A stretch of DNA of 64,000 nucleotides from Coix lacryma-jobi var. lacryma-jobi (taxonomy: Eukaryota > Streptophyta > Magnoliopsida > Poales > Poaceae): the NCBI GenBank assembly GCA_009763385.1, contig CM019823.1:90779104-90843103 (forward strand). Reading direction: 5' to 3'. Under the pieces are notes generated by a model. The model was not told the DNA's origin. It ran no database searches and saw only the letters and a list, made by a program, of their open reading frames with translations. Positions within the stretch are counted from its first letter, which is position 1. Each line of letters opens with the position of its first letter. Shown piece after piece: positions 54,191-64,000 of this stretch. A program made the position numbers and the translations under genes.

Positions 54191-54690
54191 NNNNNNNNNN
54201 NNNNNNNNNNNNNNNNNNNNNNNNNNNNNNNNNNNNNNNNNNNNNNNNNNNNNNNNNNNNNNNNNNNNNNNNNNNNNNNNNNNNNNNNNNNNNNNNNNNN
54301 NNNNNNNNNNNNNNNNNNNNNNNNNNNNNNNNNNNNNNNNNNNNNNNNNNNNNNNNNNNNNNNNNNNNNNNNNNNNNNNNNNNNNNNNNNNNNNNNNNNN
54401 NNNNNNNNNNNNNNNNNNNNNNNNNNNNNNNNNNNNNNNNNNNNNNNNNNNNNNNNNNNNNNNNNNNNNNNNNNNNNNNNNNNNNNNNNNNNNNNNNNNN
54501 NNNNNNNNNNNNNNNNNNNNNNNNNNNNNNNNNNNNNNNNNNNNNNNNNNNNNNNNNNNNNNNNNNNNNNNNNNNNNNNNNNNNNNNNNNNNNNNNNNNN
54601 NNNNNNNNNNNNNNNNNNNNNNNNNNNNNNNNNNNNNNNNNNNNNNNNNNNNNNNNNNNNNNNNNNNNNNNNNNNNNNNNNNNNNNNNNN
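54191..54690. other. Assembly gap (500 N)
   Basis: Exactly 500 N. The 5' part of E8 and the 5' part of E7, if present, are hidden or lost here. Confidence 0.98.
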
Positions 54691-54866
54691 GGAGTGCCCT
54701 ACCATCGAGGTGGTCCTGTGCTCGACGGCTCGAGGTCTTGGCCCGCTTGGACGAAGCGAGGTCCACCTCCTGGTAGGAGCGCTTCCCCCTGAGAAGACGG
54801 AGATGGCACGCGTCATCAAAAGCAAAGAGGTGAAGCCTCACTACCGACGAGACCCAAGGAAACTAC

Positions 54867-55461
54867 TCACCCGAAGCGGCGGCTGGGCTTCTTCCCGGAA
54901 TCGCCGGACCCACTCGGGGGGCTTCGAGCCCACCCCACGGCTCGAGCCCTGCGCCTGGGCCGTCTCCACAGGGCCTGGGATGGGGGGGAGGGCTCCCGAC
55001 GCCTCCCATGGCTCGACCTCAAGGGAGAGCCCTCCTTCCGCCCCACATCGCGGGAGGGCGACCGTACCACCCTCGTGCTGACGTCGTGGCGCTCGCCCCG
55101 GCGCGGGCTCCGGGACCTGCTCCGGCGCCCGCGCTGGTGGTCGCGCCCTCCCGCGTCCGCTTCCGTGTCCCGGCGGCGATACGGCGATGGACTCCGGGGA
55201 CGCTCGCGCCCCTGGTCACGAGACACTCGGGAGCTCCCTCCCCGACGCTCGTGATGGCGCGGGCTCGACGCCTCTTCTTGGCGCCCGCTCCTCCGCGGGC
55301 TCGACGGCGCCCTTGACGGCTCGCAGGGGTCGGGCCCGAAACCCTTCTCGACCTGTCGACCGCCTCTCGAGGCCCGACCCCTCTCGAGACCCCCCGTCTG
55401 GGCTGACGCGGGGAGGCCTCCGTTGGCGCTGTGGCGGAGGCGCTCCGGGTCCGGGGCTTCC
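54867..55461 (-). other. Arg/Ser-rich frame downstream of antisense gene, possible extra exon
   Basis: A minus-strand frame (55622-54867) rich in Arg, Ser, Pro and Gly, with SR-like stretches (SRSRSPRRGE). The GC-rich sequence is open in several frames, so composition alone could produce it. It may be the true C-terminus of the antisense gene if another intron is removed. Confidence 0.35.
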
Positions 55462-56974
55462 TTACGACCAGGGGCACATCCGGCGCGGAGCTCGACGGAC
55501 CTCGGGCCCCCGACGAGGCAGGGATCGGCGCCGCCTTCCGCGGCTGCGTCCCGCGCGACCTTTTGTCGGTGGGACCTCCAGTGTACCCTCCTGCACAGAG
55601 GAGCGGTCAGCCCTGTCATCAACGAGCCCCGCGCGCATCAAGCGCACATCCATCCCCTCGTCGTCGCCCTCCTCCTCGTCACCACTCTCCTCCTCCGAGC
55701 TCGAGGAGCTCAGCTCGGGGGACCCGTCCCCAGGCTGACGGTTACGACGAGCCTTCGCCAGTCTCTGCTCCCGAGCTAAGCGACGCAAGTTTTTATTTTT
55801 CTCTTTCTTCTTTTTGGCATCCTTGCTCTCCTTGTCCTTCTGAGCAGAGAGGCGCCTCACCTGAGAACCCGCGGCGTCCTCCCTCACCGGGGGCCTCGAC
55901 GCGCGACAAGTAAATGCCCCCTGAAGAAAGAAGAAGCGTGATGAGACAAACCACAAGACGGATACAAACGGATCGAAGGAGGAAAAAGGGGGAGGAGGCT
56001 CGAGATAGCTCAACTCGAGGGAGGCTTACCAGGTCGAGACACCCCTCGTCGGGTGCCATCGCAACCAGGTTGGAGTATTCAGGGACGAACGGCCCCTGGA
56101 TCGTGATTGACACCCGGGAGACGCCCTCGTTCCGGGACAACCTCTCTTCGGCCATCCTCGAGCGATTGAGCGCCTCGAGCTGAGCCTGCGGGCCCATCTC
56201 GTGCATAAGAAGGGGGCGGTCCGCCAGCGGAAGAACTCTTCGCTGGTGGAACGCCCAAATGACCGCTTGCACGGTTAGCTTCTTCTCGTCCACCAGCGTC
56301 TTCATCATCTCCATCAGCGGGGCCAGGTGGCGTTGCCTGTCCGCCGCAACGCCCCAGGTCCACTTCTCCGGGCGTTGAGTGAGGACCCTGCCGGTGTACT
56401 GCGGAAGGAGGCCACCTTCGTTCCGCAGATAGAACCAATGGTCGTCCCACCCGGCCTGGTTGGTGGAAAGCTTGTATCGCAGGTACTCGCGGGGGACATT
56501 GGCCGACGAGGTCCCCGCCCTCGCGGTAATGGCAAGGGAGCCCATGCGCACGGGCCGCCTGCCGCTGGGCTTCAGGGACTTGATGAAGAGCTCGCCCCGA
56601 AAGAGATGGACGAACATCTCCCAGTGCGGCTCCATCTTCAGGTACCCCTCGCACACCGCGGCGAATATGGCGGCGTGCGAGATGGAGTTGGGGGAGAAGT
56701 GTTGCAGCTCCACCTCGAAATGGTGGGCCAGCCCTCGCAAGAAGCGGCTCGGCGGGACGCCGAGCCCCATACGGTGGTAGCGCGTGAAGCTCACCACGTA
56801 CCCCTCCGGCGGGTGCGGCTCTCGGTGCTCCGCCGACGGGATAACCCACCATGCGGGTCCCTCCTCCGGGTTGGGGCGCAGAAGCCCCTGGGCCACCAGC
56901 GAGTCCATTTCGCTCTGCGTCACCTTCGACGGGCTCCAGTCCTCGGCCGGCAGCATCTGTGTCTGGGCGGCCAT
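55462..56974 (-). CDS. Antisense ORF of E8 (putative gypsy-type transposon, Transposase_28-like), spliced
   Basis: Start ATG 56974 (MAAQTQMLPAEDWSPS). Exon 1 (56974-56030, 315 codons) holds the family domain: GYVVSFTRYHRMGLGVPPSRF, HHFEVELQHFSPNSISHAAIF, WEMFVHLFRGEL and WFYLRN. Donor G|GTAAGC at 56029 and acceptor TTCAG ending at 55921 join it in phase to exon 2 (from 55920, GAFTCRASRPP), which encodes a Lys/Glu-rich coil (KESKDAKKKKEKNKNLRRLAREQR) and a Ser/Glu acidic run, ending near 55462. A further intron could instead lead to the Arg/Ser-rich frame 55622-54867. A TATA box lies about 147 bp upstream. The function of this family is unknown. Confidence 0.7.
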
Positions 56975-57119
56975 GACGGTGGCGCGGCGCGGATCCGAGC
57001 AGCGGACGGGCGGCCGGAAATCCCCAATCGACTAGCTCGAAGGAGAGGGCGCGTAAAGGCTACGGCGGCGGCGAAGGCAAAGGCAAAGGCAAAGTAAAGG
57101 GTTCTTTTTCCCCTCTTTC

Positions 57120-57130
57120 GATATTTATAG
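57120..57130 (-). promoter_or_regulatory. TATA box of E8 antisense gene
   Basis: CTATAAATATC on the minus strand, preceded by CCCC and followed by an A-rich stretch, about 147 bp upstream of the ATG at 56974. Confidence 0.65.
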
Positions 57131-58390
57131 GGGGAAATCCAGACGGGCGAGATCCCCCATGACGTAAAAAGGTAACCGAATGCATTCAATGCGCCCAGCT
57201 AACCACGTCTCGAGCCGAATGCAGGGTACACGCGTTACCTCTCCATTCGCTCCACTGCCTGGGCCCGCCACGACCGTCGCTCCGGCTTCGCGCCCGCCGC
57301 TCTCCCCGACGGTTTCCGCCTAAAAAGGCGTGCCCAACGGGCAGAGGGATTCCCAGACGATGGAGGCTTCTTCATAAAGGTAAAAACGGGCCCCGGCCCT
57401 AAGTCTCGAAGCAGCGAAGGCTGGCCCTCGAAAAGGGTTCGACAGCCGGCTTCGAGCACCCGAGTCAGGGACACCAAGAGGCGCCACTCGCGGCATTACT
57501 CGAGGGCCGAGCCCTCGAGGCCCCTCACGTGTATCCAAGGCGGGGAGCTCGACGTGCAGTGAGATCCCCTCGGAGGGAGGCATCGAGCCACCGGGTCCTA
57601 TCGAATGGACCCGGCACTCCTGCAGACTGAGCCCCCATGCTTTATGAGACCGCCTCCGGGCCACAGTCGACCCCTAACGAACGGGGCACGAGCTCTCACT
57701 TGGATTCCCCGTTACCAGCTCACCGGGAACCTCGATACTCGCCCACTCGGGGTAGTACGAGGCATCCCCCCTCGCATCCGATCGAAAGGACTCGCGGGAT
57801 GACAAGCCAGGGCAATCGGCATGCCGGACAGCTCGAGGAGCCGGCCAGTCGGTTCAGCCTGGCACCCCTCGACGAAAGAGGGTCTAAAAACTCGGACAGT
57901 TACGACTAATCTCTTTTCTTTGTGTAAGCATGAGATTTTCAGGCCTCGGGTGAAAGCTCGACCCCCATCTCGCCTGAGCCCTCGAGACCAGGCCCAGGAC
58001 AAACGCTCGTTCTCCGTCTCGTCCGAGCCCTCCGAGCCAAGCCTCGGACGGAGTCTCCCACGGCAAAGGAAAGGTTACCGCGAATATTTAATATTACTAC
58101 CGAACCACATTTCGAGCCTGTTGACAGGTACGCACGGCGCCGCGATCTCCGCTCCCTGACGATTCCCGCCTAAAAAGGCGCGCCCACTGGGCAGAAGGTT
58201 CCCAAACGACGGAGGATTCTTCGGGAAGCCCACGAGGGAGTTCTAACCACTCCCCCATGGTCTCGGGGGCTACACCCGCGGGTGTCGCTCGCACGACACC
58301 CATGGAATCAAATCGACAAAACCCTCGAGGCCAGTAGGCTATCCATCGAGATCCCAATCTGGAGCCCCTGCTCGAATACAAGCACTCAAA
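57131..58390. other. E8 non-coding region with internal duplication
   Basis: No coding frame is supported. Segments at about 57300-57374 and 58155-58223 are duplicated (CCGCCTAAAAAGGCG core, then CCCA(A/C)(C/T)GGGCAGA and GA(T/C)GGAGG(C/A)TTCTTC). The rest is GC-rich with many CTCGAG and CCTCGAG words. Confidence 0.65.
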
Positions 58391-58408
58391 CAAGGGCTCG
58401 GGGGCTAC
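58391..58408 (+). promoter_or_regulatory. E8 polypurine tract
   Basis: CAAGGGCTCGGGGGCTAC directly before the LTR start TGTCGGTGG. Confidence 0.75.
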
Positions 58409-58456
58409 TGTCGGTGGTACGAAAAAAGGGTACCCCCAATCAACGCAAACACCCGA

Positions 58457-58797
58457 ACGCTCTATCTCCGTCTCGCCCGAGTCCTCCCAGCCAGGCCTCG
58501 AGCGAGCGCTCTATCTCCGTCTCGCCCGAGCCCTCCCAGCCAGGCCTCGGGCGAACGCTCTATCTCCGTCTCACCCGAGCCCTCCCAGCCAGGCCTCGGG
58601 CGAACGCTCTATCTCCGTCTCGCCCGAGCCCTCCCAGCCAGGCCTCGGGCGAACGCTCTATCTCCGTCTCGCCCGAGCCCTCCCAGCCAGGCCTCGGGCG
58701 AGCGCTCTATCTCCGCCTCGCCCGAGCCCTCCGAGCGAGGCCTCGGGCGAGCACGATCGCTCTCCGTCTCGCCCGAGCCCTCCAGGCCTCGGGCGAG
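58457..58797 (+). repeat. 49-bp tandem repeat in E8 LTR, about seven copies
   Basis: Unit starts fall at 58457, 58506, 58555, 58604, 58653, 58702 and 58751, exactly 49 bp apart. The unit begins ACGCTCTATCTCCGTCTCGC and contains the inverted pair CTCGCCCGAG / CTCGGGCGA(G). The last copy is altered and shortened. Confidence 0.92.
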
Positions 58798-59008
58798 CGC
58801 GCCCCCACACCTCGAGCCTTAACGCATGGACCTCGAGCTGTACAGACAGCCGTACCAGCCCATACCACGCATTTAATGCCTTCACCTACTCCGGTCATGT
58901 CCACTAATGCACAGCATGTACCACAGTAACTCGGTGTAAAGGTCAAGTCTCGTTTTCACCACAAGCATGGGCAAAAGGGCACCAGTACAGCACTGTTCGG
59001 CCAAGCCA

Positions 59009-59222
59009 GGCACTGCAACTCCTCGAGGCCGGCTACGCGCCCCTCGAGCCCTGCACTGTAACCCCCCGAGGCCGGCTACGCGCCCCTCGAGCCCTGCACT
59101 GTAACCCCTCGAGGCCGGCTACGCGCCCCTCGAGCCCTGCACTGTAACACCTCAAGGCCGGCTCCACGCCCCTCGAGCCCCCGTGGCACCACCTCGAAGC
59201 CGGCTCCGCGCCCTTCGAGCCC
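59009..59222 (+). repeat. 43-bp tandem repeat in E8 LTR, about five copies
   Basis: The unit contains CCTCGAGGCCGGCTACGCGC and GAGCCCTGCACTGTAAC. The first three copies are nearly identical; the last two are diverged. Confidence 0.85.
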
Positions 59223-59498
59223 TAACTACTTTCATGCTATTGGAGGACAGGTACCCCAAGACCCGGAGGGACCCCGCCGCGTACTGTACATTTCGGGATG
59301 GGTGCTGTACGGCTCCCGCCTTGTCGCGCCACCACGTCCGCGCCCAGGATGGAAGCCACGACCCAAGGACGCCTCAACAGCGACGATCACATCGGCTCCA
59401 GTGGCCCCGACAAGACAGGGTTCCTACCCTTCTCCGTATGGGGCACCATATGCCCCGACACCTGTAATACCTTTATGTAACCCTGGCCTCCCCTTGCT

Positions 59499-59508
59499 CT
59501 ATAAAAGG
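59499..59508 (+). promoter_or_regulatory. TATA box of E8 3' LTR
   Basis: CTATAAAAGG, a near-consensus TATA box about 280 bp before the LTR end. Confidence 0.7.
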
Positions 59509-59789
59509 GGACACTAGGGCCCTCATTCAGGAGGACGGACACAACACACGAGTCCACACACAGGCACGAGTCCGGACTCCGGTCCACGCTCACTGAGCTT
59601 GTATTCTCCCCTGTACAAGCACTTAGGTGCAAGTAATACAAGAACATCCCCCCCCCCCCCGCTGGACGTAGGGCCTTCTTTGCCCGAACAAGGATAAATC
59701 CTTGTGTCCTCTTGCATCACCATCCAGGAAGAGAAGCACGCGATCATATCACTCGTTGGTGTGATACCCCCGGGTACGAAACACCGACA

Positions 59790-60552
59790 GAAGAAGTTCG
59801 ACATGGGTGAGGCCAAGCCTCTTCCAACACCTATGGCGACCACGATGGCCCTGGATGCGGACAAGGAGGGAGAAGCAGTGGACCAGAAGGAGTACCGGAG
59901 TGTGATCGGGTCGCTGCTGTACCTGACGGCGACACGCCCGAACATCCAGTTCGTGGTGTGCCCCTGTGCGTGCTTTCAGGCGTCGCCGCGCACCTCTCAC
60001 CGTCTGGCGGTCAAGCGCATTATGAGGTACTTATCCTTCTCTCCAGAATTCGGGATTTGGTATTCTGCTTCCTCCACCCTTTCCCTTTGCCGTTATTCCG
60101 ATGCCGATTTTGCTGGTTGCCATATTGATCGCAAGTCCACTTCTGGGACTTGCCAGTTTATTGGTTCTTCTCTTGTTTCGTGGTCCTCTCGCAAGCAGTC
60201 TAGCGTCGCCCAGTCTACCACGGAGGCTGAGTATGTTGCTGCGGCTAGCTGCTGTTCCCAGTTACTCTGGATGATGGCCACTTTGCGTGATTTTGGTCTG
60301 AGCTTTTCTCGTGTTCCATTGCTTTGTGACAGCACGAGTGCGATTAGCGTTGCTAAGAACCCCGTGCTTCACTCGAAGACCAAACACATTGATGTGCGCT
60401 TTCATTTTCTGCGAGACCACTATGAGAAGGGTGATATCGACCTTCGCCATGTCGATACTCATCATCAGCTTGCTGATATTTTTACCAAGCCTTTGGACCA
60501 ATCAACCTTTAATCGGTTGAGAGGTGAGCTTGGTGTGTGTTTCCCCTTTTAG
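59790..60552 (+). pseudogene. E7 pol 3' end: RT thumb and RNase H (truncated by E8)
   Basis: It starts within RT at KKFDMGEAKPLPTP and is open to TAG 60550-60552 in the CFPF* context. RNase H motifs: DADFAGC (about 60100), TTEAEYVAA (about 60217) and SKTKHIDVRFHFLRDH (about 60375). It is close to E5 and E6. Everything upstream is separated or lost at the E8 insertion. Confidence 0.9.
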
Positions 60553-62032
60553 ATGGGGGAAACACTTTGGATTTTGTATGATACACTGACTTTTTGGTTT
60601 CAGTTGTTTTTGCTCCTTTTTGATTTCTTCGTGCATCTTTTGCATTTCAGCATACGCTTTTACATTCTGAGCTTCATGTGTATAATCTGAAGAATGTAAC
60701 TATGCTCTGTGTAGTTTTTGCTCCGATGCTTTATGTTGATGCTGTAGCTTATGCTCTTTCTGATCACTAGTGCATACTATGAGCTGAGCTATTTTTGAAT
60801 GGTGAATTTGTTAATGAACTTAAAACTTGAAAATATTCACCATTGAGATATGCAACTAGCATGTGTAGGATGTGCTGAAGTCACATGTGCTTTTCATATA
60901 TGCTAGGTTGCTATGTCTCTAGTGTTGAGTCATTCACTTGATTGGTATGTCATATTCTGTTTAAAATCTGAACCAAGTTAAGTGAATTGGAAAGATCGAG
61001 ATGGGTTTGCTTGTTAGCACCTCACAGTTTCGAGACTATTTCTCATTGCACTTTGAGTTAAACTTGAGCTGTGTAGTGTATGACCAAAACTGTTGCTTTA
61101 AGCTTCTGATTGCTTATGCATAGGCTTCGCACAGTTGGAAAGTTAGACAATAACAAGCATTCAACCTCTCGCAGTCACATGTTGTTTTCTGAACTTGTGT
61201 AATTTCACCGTTGCAACTCCGATTAAAATCTGAAATCACAAGTATATGCCTAAATTGATATCAGCATGATGTTTGAACTATGCTAGGGGTAGTTCACCTT
61301 GTATACATGATTAGCACTTGTTTGAACTTCCTGTCTATACATGTCTGTGCTATTTTGATGGTGAATACCTTTTCGGTTACAAACTGCTCTTTTGCTCTCA
61401 TTTCAGACTTAGTGATCAGTTTGAGCCTTTGCTAGCATTCTGTGCATTTTTCTGAGTCATCAGTTCAGAACTCTGTAGAGCACCTTTGCACTCTTTTGAT
61501 TATACTCCTGAAGCTCCTAACTTGCATTTTGCCTCATTTGCATTTTGGAAGGGGAGAATTCTGCGTGTTGGCAATTTTTTTGTTGGTGCATTTTCCCAGG
61601 GGGAGAAATGTTTCTTGATTAGTGCATTTTCAACTAAGGGGGAGAGATTGCAAATCATAACCCTTGCTTGCACTATTTGAGGGGAAGTTTTTTCTTGCTT
61701 CTTGTTGGCCATAAGGCGTTGGTATCGAGCTTTCTTTGCTAGTTGTGTTGAGCCTCTGTGCCTCTGTCTTGAGGGACTAGCATTTTGCTTCGATATTTTC
61801 AATTGGTATTTGCTAGCGGTGTTGAGCCTGTTCTACCTCTTCTTGAGGGCTAGCTTTGCTTTGCTTGGTTGCGTCGAGCCATTGCCCATGTCTTTGGGGA
61901 CCAAGTTCTTTTGCTCTTTCCACTTGACCTTCTTCGGCTTTGTTATGCTTTTGGGTCATTTGGTCGAGTTCTCTTCTTCTCCTTCTTCTTTCTTCTCTTT
62001 CTATTATGATTTGTGTTGGTAGTTGACAATGC
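60553..62032 (+). other. E7 3' untranslated region
   Basis: Non-coding, aligned with E5 and E6, with AGGGGGAG-like motifs (about 61600, 61638) and hairpin units (61738-61906). Confidence 0.82.
61738..61906 (+). repeat. E7 3'-UTR hairpin array (three units)
   Basis: Stems are TGCTAGT/ACTAGCA, GCTAGC/GCTAGC and CTTGGT/ACCAAG. The first unit of the E5/E6 array is missing. Confidence 0.8.
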
Positions 62033-62050
62033 ACTCATCAAGGGGGAGAT
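62033..62050 (+). promoter_or_regulatory. E7 polypurine tract
   Basis: CACTCATCAAGGGGGAGAT-type tract before TGCGGATAC. Confidence 0.85.
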
Positions 62051-62378
62051 TGCGGATACATGGGTGTATGCCGAGTCTCTGAGTGATGAGTGATTGTCAA
62101 CTGGGATGATGCGCATGTTCTTTGGCTTGTGTTATGCAGGTGTCGAGCACGGATGCAGTGATCGAAGGTGAGGTGAAGGTCAAGTAGAGACGTGCCGTGC
62201 CGATGGACCGAGAGTGGCGAAGGGCGGACATGAGGCTTGGATTGAGGGACCAGAGGCCCGAGGATCAGCTGTGGTGGCTGGCAGCCTGTGACGACAACAA
62301 GTGAAGAAGTGCGGTCATGTGTTGCCTGAGTCGTGGACTTGGGGACACGTGTCGGTGGACGGGGTGCTGAGGGTTTGG

Positions 62379-62490
62379 TGAGTTTGGCCTCAAAACTCAG
62401 AAGCTGGTGGGCCGGTTTCCCGGTTTGGGCCTCAAAACCGGGGGTTGGCTGGAAAAGGTTGGTTTCCCGGTTTGGGCCACAAAACCGGGG
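62379..62490 (+). repeat. Hairpin array in E7 LTR (reduced)
   Basis: Three units: TGAGTTT/AAACTCA, CCCGGTTT/AAACCGGG and CCCGGTTT/AAACCGGG. Confidence 0.83.
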
Positions 62491-63260
62491 GTGCAGAGCG
62501 AGGGCGGAACGTGGCGGCAATCGGGAGGTTGCGTCGAGGCAACGCTACGAGTTGTGCGGGCGTGGCCGTCGGATACACCAACCACCGAGTTGGTCCAGAA
62601 TAACCTTAGGGTTTAGCTGGTTCGCTTTGTAATTAGAGAGGGGTAGAGTAGGAATTAAAAATTAGGATAAGTAGAGGGAGACACCCTCCTCCCTTCCTAT
62701 CTCAGTCCTTCGCTCTTTGCTTCTAGGGTTTCCTGCTCTCCCAATCCCCTGCTGTAGCTAGCTGAGATCCGCAGAGAACCATACCTCTGTGTACTGGAGA
62801 TTTTGAGGAAGTGAGGCTGTAACCTCACTGTTGTAGCGTGTGGTAGCCACACGGTTGCAGATCGATGTGTTGATTCGCGTTTTGTTCATGTTCTTCGCGT
62901 TCTTCGTTTCTCCGCGATTTTCCCATCACTCGATCTCTCTCTCCTGTGTGTCTTTGCGAAATCCGTTTGAATCATCTTGTTTGTATTTGAAAGGAGATCA
63001 TTTCCACCAAAGGAATTTATCTATCTCCTTACGAACAGGTAGATCGGGTTGATTTCATTTTCATGGCGCTTTTCGGTTCATCCTCCTCCCCTTTTGATTT
63101 CCCGGTGTTTGACTCGATTTAAGCGGATGATCTCTTCGGGATAGTCTCCTAACTACTCCGTGATCATTCTCTTCAAGTTTGGGAACGTGGGATTTTGATT
63201 TGAATCAATTTGGGATTGATTTGGGTGAAGGGCGAACAAATTCGCCCTCCCTGAGTGACG

Positions 63261-63513
63261 GCGGGCAGTCCGCCACTCAGGGCGCGGACAGTCCGCGCAT
63301 CGGGATTCAGCCGAGCAGTGGCTGCGTGTCTCGGTGAACAGTGCTGAAACTTGACCGGCGGACAGTCCGCCGTTGTGTTTGGCGGACAGTCCGGGAACGT
63401 TTGCAGCAACCTTGCTGTTTGGTGAGTTTTGCCGGCGGACAGTCCGGCACTACCGCGGACAGTCCGGGACCGTACCGGCGGACAGTCCGGGACCGTACCG
63501 GCGGACAGTCCGG
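63261..63513 (+). repeat. Palindrome array, GCGGACAGTCCGC class, in E7 LTR
   Basis: About eight copies of GGCGGACAGTCCG(C/G). The last two lie in a direct duplication of a 21-bp unit containing GGGACCGTACCGGCGGACAG. Confidence 0.86.
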
Positions 63514-63930
63514 GATTTGGCTGTGTCTTCCGGCTTAGTGCGTTTGCTCTCCCGGTTTGTTTGTTTGGTTTCCGGATTTCACCTTTGACCCTAGAGTTGA
63601 CCAAGGAACCTCTCTAGGTATCTTTGCTACTTGTTAGCATAGGTATTTAGGAGTTTCTCGACGTAGCCGACAATCTACGTTCGGGACTTGGTTTTTGGGG
63701 TTGTGTTCGAGCCGGAGCTTTTGGCATTTGGTTTGCTATCTTCTTGTGGTGCCTCGCTGTGATCCTAGGGATCATCCACCCTCTTCCAAGGGTCGTGGGC
63801 ATCACGGTTTCGGTCGCAGTTTCTCGGGGTTGATTTTGGGATATTTGGCCAAAGTTTCGAGAGAAATTGTTGAGCTCCCATTCACCCCCCCCCCCTCTGG
63901 TCGCCTTGCTAGTGCTTTCTCGGTCCTTCA

Positions 63931-64000
63931 CAAACGAGCTCCAACACATGAAAAATATTGTATGTACATGCACCCAATATGGACCCAAGGGGGAGAAGGC
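63931..64000. other. Sequence beyond E7
   Basis: 70 bp containing CCCAAGGGGGAGAAGG, which resembles a Sirevirus polypurine tract. E7 may be inserted in the 3' region of yet another Sirevirus; too short to decide. Confidence 0.4.

Larger units (their letters stand above)
54691..59789 (+). mobile_element. Tat-like Gypsy element E8, 3' part
   Basis: It holds a spliced antisense gene, a non-coding stretch, a polypurine tract (CAAGGGCTCGGGGGCTAC, 58391-58408) and a 3' LTR with perfect 8-bp terminal inverted repeats (TGTCGGTG ... CACCGACA). An antisense gene of the putative gypsy-type transposon (Transposase_28) class between pol and the 3' LTR is typical of the grass RIRE2-like Tat group. gag and pol are not seen. 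It is inserted in E7 pol; GAAGA (59790-59794) would be the right target duplication. Confidence 0.82.
58409..59789 (+). repeat. E8 3' LTR
   Basis: 1381 bp with ends TGTCGGTG and CACCGACA, a perfect 8-bp inverted repeat. It contains a 49-bp tandem array (58457-58797), a 43-bp tandem array (about 59009-59222), a TATA box (59499-59508) and a 12-base C run (about 59649-59660). It is followed at 59790 by E7 pol. Confidence 0.9.
62051..63930 (+). repeat. E7 3' LTR
   Basis: 1880 bp, TGCGGATACATGGG ... CGGTCCTTCA. The hairpin array is reduced to three units (62379-62490) by a deletion after GACGGGGTGC. The palindrome array is of the GCGGACAGTCCGC class (63261-63513), and the C run is 11 bases (63885-63895). 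The next five bases, CAAAC, would be the target duplication. Confidence 0.92.

Noticed and set aside
58282..58929. 215-codon ORF with repeated ISVSPEPSQPGLGR-like units
   Set aside because: It is only the translation of the 49-bp LTR tandem repeat, whose length is not a problem for the frame over seven copies; no start context or homology supports a gene.

Overview
The window looks like intergenic DNA from a large plant nuclear genome, most likely a grass. Almost all of it can be assigned to LTR retrotransposons of the Sirevirus (Ty1/copia, SIRE/Maximus) and Gypsy (Tat-like) types, plus one CACTA (En/Spm) DNA transposon. No ordinary host gene, rRNA, tRNA or CRISPR array was found. Two runs of exactly 500 N (35190-35689, 54191-54690) show that this is a scaffolded assembly with gaps of unknown true size. 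The grass assignment is an inference from the element types and GC-rich LTRs.

Layout. 1-7027: Sirevirus E1 (+) with pol, an envelope-like ORF and a 3' LTR; its 5' end lies before the window. E1 sits inside the 3' LTR of Sirevirus E2 (-), which occupies 7028-19669 and carries gag and pol in reverse. A solo LTR with a 5-bp target duplication (11430-13519) interrupts E2 pol. E2 itself interrupts the 5' LTR of a third Sirevirus, E3 (+, 19670-20701), whose gag is cut by Gypsy element E4 (20702-28887). A second copy of E4's internal region (E4b, 28888-33359) follows, full of 1-nt deletions. Next is a head-to-tail stack from the same LTR family as the solo LTR: LTR C (33360-35189), gap, E5 gag-pol and 3' LTR (35690-44714), then E6 pol and an LTR stub (44715-48655). 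A short LTR-like fragment (48656-49026) adjoins a CACTA element (49027-54056, transposase on -) that is split by a second solo LTR (49291-51496). After the second gap comes a Tat-like Gypsy element E8 (54691-59789) with a spliced antisense gene and a repeat-rich 3' LTR. E8 is inserted into the pol gene of Sirevirus E7 (59790-63930).

How the parts work together. gag and pol of the Sireviruses would encode the particle, protease, integrase, reverse transcriptase and RNase H, but every copy here is truncated, frameshifted or stopped. E6 keeps the longest clean frame, from the integrase C-terminus to RNase H. In E2 the gag stop and a pol ATG overlap as TGATG, one frame apart; in E5 the same junction survives with one substitution.

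The most striking unexplained structure is in the E2/E5/E6/E7 LTR family. The LTRs carry (1) a tandem array of short hairpins whose stems differ from unit to unit but stay self-complementary around a constant loop, upstream of the TATA box, and (2) an array of short palindromes downstream of it, whose core sequence differs between LTR copies. (3) The 3' untranslated region just before the polypurine tract carries a third array of about 42-bp hairpins, also with covarying stems. E1 has its own palindrome (CGGCAGTGCCG type) in six clusters spread over LTR, spacers and even the pol coding region.
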